DNA of 64,000 nucleotides from Oligoflexales bacterium (lineage in GTDB: Bacteria; Bdellovibrionota_B; Oligoflexia; Oligoflexales; RGVZ01). Shown piece by piece: positions 63,669 through 64,000 of the stretch. Location: contig CANLUT010000007.1 of assembly GCA_947494335.1 (NCBI GenBank), forward strand, positions 1 to 64,000, read 5' to 3'. The notes beneath the pieces were generated by a model. The model saw only the letters and a program-made list of their open reading frames with translations, did not search any database and was not told the origin of the DNA. The translations under genes were made by a program, and so were the position numbers. How positions within the stretch are numbered: the stretch's first letter is position 1; every line of letters starts with the position of its first letter.

Positions 63669-64000
63669 GTGCAAGATCCTAAATATATTAGAAATTTTTG
63701 TATCGTGGCTCATATTGACCATGGAAAATCGACTCTTGCCGACCGCCTGATCGAATATACCGGCACGCTATCCAACCGCGAGATGACCAATCAGGTCCTC
63801 GACTCCATGGATTTGGAGCGCGAGCGGGGCATAACCATCAAGGCCCAAACCTGCTGCATGCGCTACAAAGCTAAAGACGGCAAAGTGTATCAGCTAAACC
63901 TGATCGACACCCCAGGTCACGTTGATTTCTCGTATGAAGTATCGCGAAGCTTATCAGCCTGTGAGGGCGCTCTTGTCATTGTTGACGCTAGTCAAGGCGT
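63669..64000 (+). CDS. lepA: Elongation factor 4 (LepA), 5' part; cut by window edge
   Basis: GTP-binding translation factor that back-translocates ribosomes. 110 codons are visible and open at the right edge: [20 protein letters not shown] (P-loop), [11 protein letters not shown] (switch I, with the conserved RGITI) and [11 protein letters not shown] (switch II DTPGH). The N-terminus DPKYIRNF is specific to LepA rather than EF-G. GTG 63669 has GGGGAG about 11 nt upstream. Confidence 0.95.
   Translation, partial: MQDPKYIRNFCIVAHIDHGKSTLADRLIEYTGTLSNREMTNQVLDSMDLERERGITIKAQTCCMRYKAKDGKVYQLNLIDTPGHVDFSYEVSRSLSACEGALVIVDASQG

Overview
The window is a gene-dense chromosomal segment of a Gram-negative bacterium. 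The evidence for an outer membrane is an Lgt prolipoprotein transferase, a LolC/E-type permease, several lipobox proteins, outer-membrane barrels ending in Phe, and a SPOR protein. The mix of genes (NuoC-NuoD fusion, DUF1573, NamZ/DUF1343, two M14-type peptidases, many TPR proteins, non-zinc HemB, bacterial-type AspRS with non-discriminating marker residues) fits a Bdellovibrionota/Oligoflexia-like lineage, but that assignment is an inference. No prophage, IS element, CRISPR array, tRNA or complete rRNA gene was found.

Layout. 1-306: minus-strand promoter, boxA and leader of what looks like an rRNA operon whose 16S gene lies just beyond the left edge. 636-4032: gpmI-mazG-rnhA, then rpsT with its own promoter. 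4072-8312 (minus): S41 protease and glycosyltransferase/TPR protein. 8551-13911: TPR protein, NamZ-like hydrolase with a small partner, a 524-nt gap holding a highly structured candidate RNA, an exported carboxypeptidase, and speE. 13945-19695 (minus): ribbon-helix-helix protein with an Asn/Gln-rich tail, an exported protein, pepP, an HU protein with a histone-like tail, and a large unknown protein. 19905-25519 (minus): nuoCD-E-F-G-I, the peripheral arm of complex I without nuoB and without the membrane arm.

25837-39361: aspS with a TPR gene, an NtrC-type regulator, a large unknown protein, an alpha/beta hydrolase, a lipoprotein, two small membrane proteins, a DUF1573 protein, then ffh-miaB on the minus strand. 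39510-48364: DUF2817 peptidase, lipoprotein and membrane-anchored tail-tube-like protein, ridA, lgt, ruvC, hemB, a split YjjP/YjjB exporter, an outer-membrane protein and a VOC protein. 48413-64000: ALDH7-type dehydrogenase, LolC/E permease, zinc-ribbon protein, dnaJ, panB, ceramidase-like protein, murB, split PuuD-like membrane protein and cytochrome c, methyltransferase, Omp85-type barrel, a divergent uvrA, SPOR protein, EF-hand-like lipoprotein, and the 5' end of lepA.

Most of this is housekeeping. The strongest candidates for something new are the structured RNA at about 11666-11856, whose near-perfect Shine-Dalgarno sequence can pair with the loop of its own terminator, and the membrane-anchored phage-tail-tube-like protein at 42165-42659, which overlaps a co-transcribed lipoprotein gene. 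Start codons were moved inward from the longest reading frame wherever a ribosome-binding site or family alignment supported it.
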